DNA from: JANJWP01 sp049301335
GTDB lineage: Bacteria > Patescibacteriota > Gracilibacteria > BD1-5 > UBA2023
Assembly (NCBI GenBank): GCA_049301335.1
Contig: JBAQKV010000077.1
Span: 1 to 21,614, forward strand
Reading direction: 5' to 3'
DNA: 21,614 nt
Made by a program: the position numbers and the translations under genes. Shown in pieces: positions 21,089 to 21,614 of the stretch; the stretch's first letter is position 1, and each line of letters begins with the position of its first letter. Below the pieces are notes generated by a model. That model was not told the origin of the DNA, ran no database searches, and worked only from the letters and a program-made list of their open reading frames with translations.

Positions 21089-21614
21089 ATGTTCATTACA
21101 AATTCCGAGTCCGATTTTTGGAAGTGGCTTGGCAATATTGCAAATCTTATTTCGCTCGTTGGATTTTTAGTTCTTTGATGGCTGTGAAGACTCTTGTTGT
21201 CGAGAGACAATATGGTGTCTTGTATTTGTACGAAGTGAGATGTGCCCACCAATGATGATATTGCGGGCGCAATGGGCGTGTTCAACAGGGCGGAACAGCA
21301 GTGTGATCTTATAAAAGATCTTGAAACCACCTTCAATAAAAGCAATTGTGCAAAGTTCCTCTTGGAAAATGGATCGAGAATTACCGATTTAAAATCATTC
21401 AGCGGCACCTTAAATCTGTTTCTGTTTGCCCATATGCCCATAGTGGTTGCGCTTGGGGCAAAAATACAAATATACAAAACCGTAAACCTTTTTTTCAAAA
21501 GGAAGTGAAATCCCAAGAAGCCTTGGAAATGGGAATACAACTTGTGCTTCTGGAAGCCAAAGGACACTTATTTATTGCCTCAAATCCAAGCCCGAGGGGG
21601 CAAACGGGTGGCTT
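21089..21614 (+). CDS. Membrane-anchored protein with four UGA-Gly codons, possibly SAVED-like (3' end missing)
   Basis: Reading TGA as Gly (21176-21178, 21185-21187, 21236-21238, 21506-21508) opens a frame from ATG 21089 to the window end (175 codons). In the standard code it would be broken four times. The N-terminus 'MFITNSESDFWKWLGNIANL' leads into one membrane helix (~17-37). A helical soluble part follows ('FNRAEQQCDLIKDLETTF'), then 'TLNLFLFAHMPIVVALGA' and 'WKWEYNLCFWKPKD'. The 'hHLFxxxPxxxAxxLG' type pattern resembles the SAVED domain, which senses cyclic oligonucleotides in CBASS anti-phage effectors, some of which have N-terminal membrane helices. This family call is tentative, from memory of the pattern. 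An ATG at 21071 would add six residues, including another TGA. It is AT-rich, unlike the rest of the window. Confidence 0.6.

Noticed and set aside
21049..21567. Minus-strand open frame of 172 codons opposite the partial gene
   Set aside because: The plus-strand reading has a near-consensus promoter, a sensible membrane helix and domain-like segments. The minus reading looks like random low-complexity sequence with no promoter.

Overview
The window reads as a GC-rich bacterial genome of the Candidate Phyla Radiation that translates UGA as glycine (genetic code 25, known from Gracilibacteria/BD1-5 and Absconditabacteria/SR1). Nine genes contain in-frame TGA (15 codons in all). Several of these fall on glycines that define their family: the GGGTG loop of YvcK, the Walker B 'VGEIRD' of a PilB/GspE-type ATPase, and the strand before 'GPHLHFE' of an M23 peptidase. 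All 24 complete reading frames end in TAA or TAG, never TGA. CGA and CGG arginine codons are in normal use, unlike the published AT-rich Gracilibacteria.

Layout. 1-208: start of an unknown minus-strand gene, divergent from ybaB (335-643). 817-2010: an orphan PAS histidine kinase. 2193-8545: a minus-strand envelope cluster, read in the order SPFH/band-7 protein, NfeD-like protein, rsmG, a secreted coiled-coil/M23/lysozyme-like hydrolase, a four-helix membrane protein, and an M23-SLH peptidase. 8680-10630: plus-strand yvcK, a DUF5665-like membrane protein and an unknown protein. 10732-13542: minus-strand leuS and a small acidic protein. 13648-15092: minus-strand pilin-like protein, then rpsF-ssb-rpsR. 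15263-17399: plus-strand pilus/secretion ATPase and two unknown helical proteins. 17467-20197: rpmG (minus), obg (plus), an RsbW-like ATPase and HU (both minus). 20542-20616: tRNA-Asn. From about 20830 the sequence turns AT-rich and holds one partial gene (21089 to the end), again with TGA read as glycine.

Most of the content is core housekeeping (ribosome, leucyl-tRNA, DNA binding) interleaved with envelope functions: two peptidoglycan hydrolases, an SPFH/NfeD pair, pilus parts, and YvcK, which links central carbon metabolism to the cell wall. Promoters are easy to see (TTGnnn, usually 16 bp, TAnnnT) and Shine-Dalgarno sequences are essentially absent. Convergent genes are separated by strong, often bidirectional terminators.

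The unusual parts are: (a) two hairpins at 2021-2080 and 7573-7641 with the same loop core but unrelated, perfectly complementary stems; (b) the tRNA-Asn 3' end repeated about 210 bp downstream, next to an abrupt change in composition, like an integration site; (c) a membrane-anchored protein just beyond it that resembles the SAVED domain of CBASS anti-phage effectors (tentative); and (d) terminator-like hairpins in the rpsF and obg leaders.
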